Below, piece by piece: positions 1 through 7,987 of a DNA stretch of 17,127 bases. This DNA is from Glomus cerebriforme (taxonomy: Eukaryota > Glomeromycota > Glomeromycetes > Glomerales > Glomeraceae): the NCBI GenBank assembly GCA_003550305.1, contig QKYT01000672.1, forward strand, positions 45,894 through 63,020, in the 5' to 3' direction. The translations under genes and the position numbers were made by a program. The notes under the pieces are model-generated. The model did no database searches. It had not been told where the DNA came from and saw only the letters and a program-made list of their open reading frames with translations. Positions within the stretch are counted from its first letter, which is position 1. Every line of letters starts with the position of its first letter.

Positions 1-49
1 TATAATTATTATTATTAATTATAAAATATATAAATAAATTTACTTCTTT

Positions 50-1369
50 TAATTGTAAAGTTCTATTAACTATGTTATATATTGAGTTCTAATGAGTTGG
101 CATGTCTAGAATAGATTTTAAATTATTGATTTCATGAAACTTGCAATTAGAACTCAACTTTTCTTGATGTTGTGGAGAATTATGAATTTTGGTTATAAGT
201 GTTCAAAACTATATAATGTAAATGCAATATTTAATTACTATATTTAGTAAAATTAATAAGAATTATAAGAATTAATATTAAATAATTCAAACCTGATTTA
301 ATTGATTTTTTAATTCTTTTAAAGCTTTTTGAACACTTAAATTAATAATATGAGCAAAGTATCTAAAATAATTTTCTTTTAATAAATGTAAGATTATTAG
401 ATACATTATCAGTAGTTATTTCCATTATCTATATTAAAAATAAATATTAAATTAATAAATTATAATTTACAACTTATAATTTATAATAATATAAAATAAA
501 ATTTACCTTGTTTTGTATTAAAAGATTATTTAAGCCAAGCATAAATGCATTATTAATAGTTTTTCCTAAATGTTTACTTAATTTAACCAAAATTAAAATA
601 AGTTTTTAAAATAAAAAATTAAACAATTAATTAAAAAATTTTTACTAAAGATTTATATAAAATCCAATAATACATTTCTTAATTTCCAATCTTTATTAAT
701 ATAATGTGCAGTTATAGCCAAAAAAGACTTTATAGATAGTGATGTCCAGACATCTAAAGTAAAAGAAATCTTTCCTAAAATATCTTGAAAAGCTTTTTAC
801 ATTTTATCTATATTAGCATTATATAGATTTATAATTTTTCTTTTAATAGTGTCAGCTGAAATAAATACAGCATCAGGATTAAGTATATGTATAATCAATA
901 AATTTGGGTTCTTCAATAATGGTAAATAGGTGTTGATTAATAATAATCTATTCAATAAGGTCTTTTAATATTTTATCATTATTATATTTCTACTAATAAA
1001 TATAAATTTATTAATATTTAATTATTTAATTAAAAGATAATATAAAAATATAAAAAATCTATAATATATTTACCTTTGTATTATGTTAAAAGCATCTTTA
1101 ATAGATGTTTCTTGTGGTGATCTTTTAGAATGTTTATTTTTTATATGATTATGCATATTTGTTATACTTTCTCCAGTACATATATAAGTAATATCACAAA
1201 GATCACATTTAGCTTTTTTATTTTCTTTAAAATTAACATTTCTTGTAAAGTATTTCCAAATATTACTTTTTTTAACGCTTTCTGGTACTGATTTATTAGA
1301 TGCAGTATCATCAATTTCTGTATCTTCATCACCAAAATTTTCTAAACTTATTTTTTTTTTTTTAGACAA
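50..1369 (-). pseudogene. Decayed hAT-family transposase gene (BED zinc finger plus catalytic region), 3' end beyond the window
   Basis: The minus strand encodes a recognisable hAT transposase in pieces. A BED-type zinc finger at 1070-1369 has WKYF, then C-x2-C (CDLC) and H-x4-H (HIKNKH). Next come LVVDFI-region pieces: IIINQHLFTIIEEPKF near 905-960, ISADTIKRKI near 830-860, the hAT motif FTLDVWTS near 741-762, ITAHYINKDWKL near 685-725, ITTDNVSNN near 394-421, FAHIINLSVQ near 325-360 and ILDMPTH-stop-NS near 80-115. Two probable introns survive: about 1074 to 978, and 506 to 429, whose removal joins NK to IMEITTDN exactly. Decay is clear: TAG at 948-950 and at 89-91 (both at expected Trp), TAA at 797-799, and frameshifts near 885 and 375. 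No in-frame ATG precedes the BED domain. The C-terminal dimerisation domain lies outside the window. Family assignment is from remembered hAT motifs. Confidence 0.88.
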
Positions 1370-2933
1370 ATTAATCGCATTTATTATAATTATTGAAGTT
1401 CTAAAAAGAATACATAATTACGAGAGATAAATCATGAATATACCCTCTGTGGTAGAAAAGCATAACTTGTCGTGCAAAGATTAAATTCAAGAAAAAAGTT
1501 TTGTTACCAAGAACTAAATTCAATCATAATCTAATCTTCCCGACCTTATACCTGTGATGAATCAAAATGACTAACTAGTCTATCTAAGAAATGATTATTA
1601 ACATCTAAATTTAAATCCAAATTTTTATACAAAATACTATTATACATTCTCTCTGTAAGTTTTGCTAATTTATCTACCTTTTTAATAACAATATCCCCTA
1701 AATGAAACCCTTCATTAATAAATCTAAACATCCTATCTTTCCATCTGGAGAAGGCATAAATGTCACGAGTGGTAGAACTCTCTATAGGATTGTGGAATTC
1801 ATCGAAAGAAGTATCACCAATATAATGGTGGATTTTGCTCAGACAAGGTTTGCTTGAGGAATGAGAAGATGAGATAATAGAACTGTCTGATATATTGATC
1901 GAGGATTTCCATTCTTTAAAGAGTTTGTTACGTGAAAGCCAAATATAACGATAAAAGGCTTGAATGAGGAAAGTGATCAGCTTGTCCAGAATTTAAAAAG
2001 TAATTTGATTTGATCTTGTAATTCCATAGAGATCGCAGAAACTGGAATTGGAATATGCAGATCGGAGTGTATGAAATAATAGCCAATATTTATCATTTTG
2101 ATCAATAAGGTCAGCAGTGAAAAAATTCTTGAGGAAGGAAAGGATGGCTTCCTGCTGTGCATGTCGGTTGTCTGAATTGGAAAAGGGGTTCCAGTTGAGA
2201 ATGAATTGAGAGGTGTTAGAAATCACTTTATCTATGACGCAGGTCCATTTTGAAGTTAAATTGGCATATCTGATCAAATGGAAAAAAGTTTCTTGTTCAG
2301 ATTCGCAGAAAAAGCATTTATCATTCGTGAATTTTGCAGAATGTCATTCTTTCATAATATTCATTATAGGTATAGCCAAAGTTAATAGTTTAAGGCGACG
2401 TGAAAAACTATCGTGAATCGTAGAGTGGAAGCACAGTGAGTTGTTTCTGGTGAAAAATGTGGTCCACAAGGAAGTCCAATGGGTGGAGGAGTAAGTGCTA
2501 TCATATAATTCACTATTGTAATAGTTCGTGGACCATGATGCAGCTACTTTGACATTATGGAGTAATTTGATGAATGAACGAGTAGATTTTTCAACAGGAA
2601 TATTATCCCAAACCAATTGGTATTAGATCAACTCAAAATCATAGTAATGATAAGCTCCAATGATATGTTGACTATGAGATCCTTGTTTAGCGAGTCTGTC
2701 TGCTGCTGCCTCATTAAGAGAGTCACCTGAGTGGCCTTTGACTTTAACCAAATGTAAAGAAATATGTTTAGCTTCTAATAAATAAAAAATAGAAAGAAGA
2801 AAAGATCTATTATTTAATTTAAAAATTTTTCTATAACTATTATATCCTAAATCTAAAACATAATTAATCCTATCAATGGCTGCTTTACTATTTTTTAAAC
2901 TTATGTCTTTAAAGAAAAAACATTTATTTTAGT
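1351..2933 (-). pseudogene. 5'-truncated LINE (non-LTR retrotransposon) 3' end: RNase H remnant, zinc-knuckle region, 3' UTR and poly(A)
   Basis: One continuous minus-strand frame runs from about 2930 to its stop at 1546-1548. It is interrupted only by three nonsense codons: TAA 2623-2625, TGA 2344-2346 and TAA 1993-1995. The N-terminal part is the second half of an RNase H domain (NSKAAIDRI near 2870-2900, then VKVKGHSGD and LNEAAADRLAK near 2690-2755). The middle carries CFFC-x8-H, the usual C-terminal zinc knuckle of LINE ORF2 proteins, with the last cysteine apparently lost. The rest is a Lys/Ser-rich C-terminus ending DSSQV. No reverse-transcriptase domain is visible upstream of 2933, so the copy is 5'-truncated. 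An approximately 180-nt 3' UTR follows and ends in a 13-nt A run (plus-strand T at 1351-1363), placed directly against the hAT BED-finger sequence. That the A run is the LINE tail is an inference. Confidence 0.82.
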
Positions 2934-3030
2934 ATCTATTTTACTTATAATTATAATTAAAATTAAAAAAAATAATACAATATACCATTATATCCATACT
3001 TATAAATTATAGTAAAGACTAATAAGAAAC

Positions 3031-3172
3031 AAAAATTAGGAAGGAATGTTGAGAAATTATAAAAAATTAGGAAAGAGTATTAAGAAATTAAGAAGGAGTA
3101 TTGAAAAATTAAAAAGGAATTAAAAAGGAGTGTTTTAGAAAAAATATAATAAAATATTAAGAAATTAGAAGT
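3031..3172. repeat. Degenerate tandem repeat, unit about 30 bp
   Basis: About four imperfect copies of an A-rich unit with the pattern AAATTAGGAAgGAgTaTT followed by gAGAAATTA. The first two copies are about 30 bp and the later ones are shortened. No coding potential is seen. Confidence 0.6.
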
Positions 3173-3275
3173 TTTTAATGAATTTATTTAAAAGAAAGTA
3201 ATAGATTAACAGCTTCTTTATAAAAAAACAATAAGAAAAGGTAAAGGTAATTAGCAAGCTATATCTATATATCAT

Positions 3276-3321
3276 CATATCAATACAAAAAAAAATTTTT
3301 TTTGCAATACAAAAAAAAAAT
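3276..3321. repeat. Short direct repeat (CAATAC followed by an A run)
   Basis: The sequence CAATACAAAAAAAAA occurs twice within 46 bp, separated by a T run. It lies just left of the GATTCAGATTT-rich hairpin block. It could be a slippage product or a degenerate target duplication; no matching copy is seen on the other side. Confidence 0.4.
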
Positions 3322-3339
3322 CATGATTAACAAATCAGA

Positions 3340-3490
3340 ATTCAAATCGAATCAGTTGAATCAAATTTGGTTCAGATTTGATTCAGATTTGATTCAAATT
3401 CGATCGATTTGATTCAGATTTGATTCAGATTTGATTTAAATGAATTGAATCTAATTAAATCAAATTAAATCAAATCTGAATCAAATCAAT
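3340..3490. repeat. GATTCAGATTT simple repeat with a perfect 21-bp inverted repeat
   Basis: The block is built almost entirely of GATTTGATTCA-type units in direct orientation (about 3372-3437) and then in reverse complement (about 3455-3487). Bases 3417-3437 and 3467-3487 are perfectly complementary (21 bp) around a 29-nt loop, so the DNA or its RNA can form a strong hairpin. No terminal repeats or target duplication was identified around it. Confidence 0.75.
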
Positions 3491-3544
3491 TTAGCCAAAT
3501 CGTCTGCAGAACACTATAATAATAATGCATGAATTCATCATGAT

Positions 3545-3776
3545 AATGATCTAATAGAATATATTGAAGTATTTAATGATCATGTTAAATTTTTACCACC
3601 TATTCATCTGTTTTCAATCCAATTGAAACTTATTTTTCCATTATAAAATCATTTTAAAAAAATATAGAGATTTTATTCATTTATGTAATGATGTTAAATA
3701 TCCCCTTTTAGTAGCATGTTTTTAAATTACTTTGCAAATGGCTATAGAATTTTTTAAAAGTTCAATTTATATGTAA
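3545..3776 (+). pseudogene. C-terminal fragment of a Tc1/IS630-like DDE transposase
   Basis: Three overlapping frames give a DDE superfamily C-terminus. The first (from 3545) reads NDLIEYIEVFND then HVKFLPP. The second (3610-3654) reads VFNPIETYFSIIKSF, matching the family motif around the last catalytic acidic residue (normally FLPPYSPxxNPIE). The third (3657-3776) reads KKYRDFIHLCNDV, an internal TAA after VACF, then MAIEFFKSSIYM and a TAA at 3774-3776. Frameshifts near 3603 and 3655 and the internal stop make it a dead copy. The upstream two thirds of the transposase are absent, replaced by the GATTCAGATTT repeat block. Family assignment rests on the NPIE context and the spacing to the C-terminus. 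Confidence 0.75.
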
Positions 3777-3932
3777 TGTAAATAAAAATTTATAGACAAA
3801 AAAAAATAAAAATAAACTAAAGATATAAATTTAGTAAATGTATATTTATTTGTAATGATAGGTGTATTTATAATTAGAGAAATTGGAGATAATTAAATTT
3901 TATAATGTTGTACTGCAGCTCTAAATGCTTTA

Positions 3933-3940
3933 TACCATCC
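3933..3940. repeat. Left target-site duplication of the 1445-bp hAT-type element
   Basis: TACCATCC lies immediately left of the element. The right copy is CACCATCC at 5386-5393, giving 7 of 8 bases identical. Eight-base duplications are characteristic of hAT insertions. Confidence 0.8.
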
Positions 3941-4061
3941 TAGAGGTATGCTCTGGTGAAATCCATTCAATCCATCATCTGTTTTTGAACGGATTGGATA
4001 ATTCAGATTAAAAAATAAACAGATTTCAGATAATCTGGATGGATCTGTTAGATAACACCGA

Positions 4062-4109
4062 ATTGATCAGATATTACACAGATGACCAGATTGATCAGAT
4101 TGATCAGAT
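4062..4109. promoter_or_regulatory. Left subterminal ATTGATCAGAT motif cluster
   Basis: Three copies of ATTGATCAGAT occur at 4062-4072, 4090-4100 and 4099-4109, among further CAGAT/ATCTG words. Candidate transposase-binding sites, by analogy with subterminal repeats of other hAT elements; binding is inferred. Confidence 0.5.
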
Positions 4110-4140
4110 AATCTGGTCAAATCTGGTATTTTTTTATTTT

Positions 4141-5195
4141 TTTGGGAGTTTTTTTTATTTTAATACATAAAAATGTTTATTAATGTTCTTTTTTATTCTT
4201 TTTTATAGGAACGAACTCTTTGGCTCAGCTTCTGAAGGTAATTGAAGGGGTATGATTATTAAACTTTAATACAAGAACATTGCTAACGTTCTTTTTTTTC
4301 TTTTTTATAGAAATGAACACTTCGACTTGATTCCTAGAGGTAGTAATTGAAGGGGGTTATTAAACTTTAATACAAGAACGTTGCTAACGTTCTTTTTTTT
4401 TCTTTTTTATAGAAACAAATACTTTAGCTCGACTTCTGGAGGTAATTGAAGAGGGTATTAAACTTTAATACAAGAATGTCCCTAATGTTCTTTTTTTTCT
4501 TTTTTATAGGAATGGATACTTCAGCTCGACTCCTGGAGATATTAAATTAAGGGAGGTATTAAATTTTTATACAAAAACGTTGCTAACGTTCTTTTTTTTT
4601 CTTTTTTATAAGAATAAACACTTCAGCTCAACTACTGGAGGTAATTGAGGGGTATTAAACTTTAATACAAGAATGTTACTAATGTTCTTTTTTTTTCTTT
4701 TTTTTAGGAACGAACACTTCAGCTTGACTCCTAAAGGTAATTGAAGGGGAGGTGGTTATTAAACTTTAATATAAGAACATTGCTAATGTTCTTTTTTTTT
4801 TTTTTGTAGGAACGAACACTTCGGCTCAGCTTCTGAAGATAAATAGGATAAAAGAGGGACAGAGAGGAGAAGGTATTTTTTTATTTTATTATATAAGAAT
4901 GTTTATTAATATTCATTTTTTTTCTTTTTTGTAGGAGCGAACTCTTTGGCTTAGTTCCTGAAGGTAAAAATGGGGTAAATGGGGGTGTTTCTTTTTTATT
5001 TTATTATACAAGAATATTTATTAACATTTATTTTTCTTTTCTTTTTATAGAAATGAACTCTTCGGCTCAGCTCCTGGAGGTAAATGGGATAAAGAAAGGT
5101 AGGGAGGTAGTTTTTTTTATTATAATTTAATACAAGAATGTTACTAACATTTTTTTTTCTTTTTGTAGGAGAGACTCTTTCACCTTCAATTACAG
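4141..5195 (+). repeat. Tandem array of ten microexon-like units (29-nt cores with splice signals)
   Basis: Ten units have cores starting at 4209, 4311, 4413, 4510, 4612, 4708, 4810, 4935, 5051 and 5169 (spacing 96-125 bp). Nine cores are exactly 29 nt with the pattern GAACGAACaCTTCGGCTCag then CTcCTGgAG; the tenth is diverged. Each is preceded by a CTAAC- or TTAAT-like branch sequence, a T-rich tract and TAG (acceptor AG changed to AA in unit 5). Each is followed by GTAA or GTAG in seven of nine units (AT at 4539 and 4839). Intervals between cores are 67-96 nt, the usual size of fungal introns. 29 is not a multiple of three, and spliced in full every frame meets a stop in the first two cores, so present coding use is doubtful. 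Splicing itself is inferred. Confidence 0.75.
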
Positions 5196-5260
5196 TATAT
5201 AAAATTTTATAAAAAAATCTGGTGGATCTGGTGAATCCGGTAATATAAATGGATCATCAG

Positions 5261-5331
5261 ATTGATCAGATATCTGTTAAACTATCTAGTTAATCCGGTG
5301 GTATAAATGAATCAATCCAAATCTGATCAAT
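5261..5331. promoter_or_regulatory. Right subterminal ATTGATCAGAT motif pair
   Basis: One direct copy at 5261-5271 and one inverted copy at 5321-5331 of the same 11-mer found three times near the left end. Proposed transposase-binding sites, by inference. Confidence 0.45.
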
Positions 5332-5385
5332 TTTTAGATGAATGACTAGATATCCAGATTGACCAAATTTCAGAGCATACCTCTA

Positions 5386-5393
5386 CACCATCC
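5386..5393. repeat. Right target-site duplication of the 1445-bp hAT-type element
   Basis: CACCATCC immediately follows the right inverted repeat and matches TACCATCC at 3933-3940 in 7 of 8 positions. Confidence 0.8.
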
Positions 5394-5616
5394 AATTTTG
5401 TTAATACCCAATTGGTCAAATTTAGCATCTGTAAGATTATAAATTTGATTTATAATAATACAATCATTTTCAAAAATATTTTTAAAATTGGCATAGCATT
5501 AGTACTTGAATTTGAAGTTGTAGGAGTAGATATTTTGTAATTTTCTTTAACGCTACTAGAATGTGAAAAAATTGGTAAATTTGGTATTTAAGTATTATCT
5601 GTAGTGCTTTGAATCT

Positions 5617-6332
5617 AAAATAAATAAAATAATTTAATAAAAATTAATTATTTGATAGTGAAATTTATAAAAAAAATTACAATTTCTTTTTAAGAATACT
5701 GAGTACTATGCATATTATATATTAAAAAATTTAGACAATCAATTTTTTTTTAATTATGAAAGTTTTAGAGGTTATAAAGATTATGAAGGATTACAGAAAT
5801 TTTAGAGATTTTAGAAATTTCAGATTTTATAGTTGTAGTAAAACTAGTTTCATTTAATTTTAGAAGTTTTATCTATAGATAAGTTTTAGTTTCACTTATA
5901 ACATTAATTTATATACTAGGTAAATAGAAACTGACTATGCTGCAAATAATTTAATTTAGAAATCTATCAAATAAAAATATTCTAAAATATTTTTAGTATA
6001 AATATAATTATTATTATTTTATATAATACAAAAAAAAAGTATTACAAAATAAGTGTTACAAAATACTAAGTGTGTATTATGCATATTACATATATGACAA
6101 TAAAAAATGTATTACAAAAAAAATTTGTAAAAGGAAATAAGCAAGGTATATAATTTAAAAAAAGAAATTTCAATATTTAATATATTTAATATTAAAATAT
6201 TAAAATTATACTTAAAATTAAATTTAAAAATTTAAAAATTAGTATAATTATAAAAAATACTAATAATTTTCTTAATATTTGACTTATACTTAATAAAAAT
6301 TAAGTGTAGAACTATCTACTATACAGAAATAC
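5617..6332. other. A+T-rich intergenic stretch, no gene seen
   Basis: Only short A/T words, and irregular repeats of the type GATTTTAGAAATTTTAGAG near 5760-5830. No frame of interest, no RNA gene and no transposon ends recognised. Confidence 0.6.
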
Positions 6333-6340
6333 CATATAAT
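6333..6340. repeat. Left target-site duplication of the 314-bp MITE
   Basis: CATATAAT; an identical copy lies at 6655-6662 on the other side of the element. Eight bases, perfect. Confidence 0.9.
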
Positions 6341-6654
6341 TAGGGATGGGGAGCGTTCAAAGTGAGTCGACTCGAGTCGACTTTAGGTGCTCGGTTTGGC
6401 TCCATTTTTCAAGCCGAACGGAAGTCGACTCGAAAGTCGACTCCGAAAGTCGGTTTTGTTTTTTTTTTTGGTAAATTCCAAGCATAATTTTTCTAAATCA
6501 ATATTATATTCTTAAATTTAAGTTCGGTAAGGCCTGAAGTCGACTCCCGAACCGACTTTTGAACCGACTCTACCGACTCTACGAAGTCGACTCGGTTCGA
6601 CTCGGTTCGGCTTTCAGAGCCGAAATGAGTCGCTCAAGTCGCTCCCCATCCCTA
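6341..6654. mobile_element. hAT-type MITE (314 bp) with perfect 15-bp TIRs and GTCGAC-rich arms
   Basis: The element begins TAGGGATGGGGAGCG and ends with its exact reverse complement (6640-6654), inside a perfect 8-bp duplication. Both arms (about 6360-6455 and 6535-6640) are far more G+C-rich than anything nearby. They carry six copies of the palindrome AGTCGACT plus several CCGACTC words; a T run and an A+T-rich centre (6456-6530) separate them. The arms are largely inverted relative to each other. There is no coding capacity. The TIR shares the TAGRGRT start of the 3941-5385 element, so both may have used related hAT transposases (inference). The perfect flanking duplication suggests a fairly recent insertion. 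Confidence 0.92.
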
Positions 6655-6662
6655 CATATAAT
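6655..6662. repeat. Right target-site duplication of the 314-bp MITE
   Basis: CATATAAT, identical to 6333-6340. Confidence 0.9.
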
Positions 6663-7987
6663 ACTGCTTAAGAGACACTCATTTTGGCATAATTCCCATA
6701 TAAAATACCTGTTTTGAGATATCAAATATGTAATATGTAAATCTAATTTATTTCCTAAAAATTAGAATATTTAATCACTATTTTAAATCAGATTTAAATT
6801 TTTCATAAAGTAATTTTTTAAATTAAAAAAAAATGGGTTTATTTAATTATTACAATTTAAAATAAATATTTTTATATATTATTAATCAATTATTTTTATT
6901 GTATAAATAATTAAAGAATTAGATATTTTATAATAAAAATCATTTTTTTAATATTATGTAACCAATTATTATTATCATTTGATAAAGTAATTTTTACCTG
7001 AAATGAATATTAAAATTTTTCTTTTTTTTAAAATAATTAAAAAAATTTGTTAAATATTTATATATACAGTATTTTTTTTATTTATATGATGTCAGTCACG
7101 TCACTTAACAATAAAATGTACTTAAAAATTTTTCAACTTTTTAAAAAATGAAATTTAGAAAAAATAAACCAATAACTTTATTCTTTAAAGTGCTCTATTA
7201 AATTACCTAAATAAAATTAAATCATGTGAAAATTCTCAGTCACATGATTAGTTAATTAAAATTTCAAAAAGTATAAATTTAATAGAACGTATCACCGTTG
7301 ACACTTGACACCGCAGGTGATATCATCCGTCTAAATATTTATACTGTAGTATAGCGGTTAAAACTGTTGAATTATATAAGGTTTAAAAATTCAATGATAT
7401 AAATTATAATGTTTTAACTCAACAAAATATTATAATGTTTACTTTCGAAATAAATTTATTTAAAGAAAAAGTTTTTTGTCAGAATAAGTCATACTTAACT
7501 ACGTAAACATACGCAGATTCCGCAGCGTTTGAATAGGGTCTAGATTTCCGAAAAAATGATATTACCACATCCTGCATAAAAAAAAAAAAATGCAAAGAAT
7601 AATAGTCTTTTATAGTTCGGAGAAAGAGATCCTTTTATGGGATGGACAAACAGTTTAGGGAAACAATAAAACTATTGACGTACAAATTCATAGGAATTTG
7701 GCCAATTAAAGTTTATAAAAGTTATTAACCGCAGTTTTACTGCGGACAATGAAAGGAATAAAAGTATACAAAAGCTTTCATCGGAATTTCGGTATAATTT
7801 TGTTTATTCCGCTTGCGTAATAATAATAATAATTAGTAAAAAAAAAACATATAAATTGATGATTTCCAATTTATGAGTAAATTTATCCCTCCCGTGCTAA
7901 TGAAGTTTTTATAATTAAAAAATCTAAATAATCGAAATTATTTCCTTCACAAAAATTTAAACAATAAATAACGTAAAAAAAAAAAAA
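6663..7987. other. Intergenic region and probable promoter of the HMG-box gene
   Basis: The first 600 bases are A+T-rich without features I can name. Toward the gene are CCAAT (7702-7706), a TATAAAAG (7714-7721), a perfect 7-bp-arm hairpin CCGCAGTTTTACTGCGG (7729-7745) and a 13-nt A run directly before the ATG. The core promoter position is a guess, because fungal promoters of this composition lack reliable signals. Confidence 0.4.
7729..7745. promoter_or_regulatory. Palindrome CCGCAGTTTTACTGCGG upstream of the HMG-box gene
   Basis: Perfect inverted repeat with 7-bp G+C-rich arms and a 3-nt centre, about 240 bp before the start codon, in a very A+T-rich setting. It could be a dimeric transcription-factor site; no factor is assigned. 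Confidence 0.35.

Larger units (their letters stand above)
3941..5385. mobile_element. Non-autonomous hAT-type DNA transposon (1445 bp) with perfect 15-bp TIRs
   Basis: The left end TAGAGGTATGCTCTG (3941-3955) is the exact reverse complement of the right end (5371-5385), and an 8-bp near-perfect duplication flanks the element. Subterminal regions (about 3956-4135 and 5217-5370) are packed with CAGAT/ATCTG words. These include five copies of ATTGATCAGAT at 4062, 4090, 4099, 5261 and, inverted, 5321, which is the kind of array hAT transposases bind. There is no transposase frame, so it must be mobilised in trans. The interior (4141-5195) is an approximately 100-bp tandem array with splice-like signals. 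It is inserted in a former coding frame on the minus strand. Confidence 0.9.
3893..5614 (-). pseudogene. Unidentified gene remnant, interrupted by the 3941-5385 element
   Basis: On the minus strand a Ser/Thr-rich frame follows a candidate 3' splice AG at 5615-5616 (STTDNT, a TAA, then IPNLPIFSHSS and ISTPTTSNSSTNAMP). A frameshift near 5490 leads into NLTDAKFDQLGINKIGW at the right border of the inserted element. At the left border the frame resumes as YKAFRAAVQHYKI and stops with TAA at 3893-3895. Removing the element with one 8-bp target copy joins GINKIGW directly to YKAFRAAVQ in frame. That supports both the insertion boundaries and the former coding status. The LTDxKFxxLGIxxIG pattern resembles the end of a SAM domain, but that is a weak inference. 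Product unknown. Confidence 0.55.

Noticed and set aside
1977..2162. Minus-strand 61-codon frame overlapping the LINE
   Set aside because: Alternate frame of the LINE C-terminal region; the frame with RNase H and the CFFC knuckle is the real one.
4141..5195. CRISPR-like array (regular 29-nt repeats)
   Set aside because: The spacers are themselves repeated and similar to one another, the setting is a eukaryotic transposon, and splice-type signals explain the pattern better.
3939..5387. TA target duplication (Tc1/mariner type) for the 1445-bp element
   Set aside because: TA occurs at the ends, but the adjacent TACCATCC/CACCATCC pair gives an 8-bp duplication that also restores the interrupted reading frame, so the TA belongs to the TIR.
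7340..7412. tRNA-like box A (GTAGTATAGCGGTTA)
   Set aside because: No GGTTCRANNCC box B at the proper distance and no acceptor-stem pairing; composition too A+T-rich for a nuclear tRNA.
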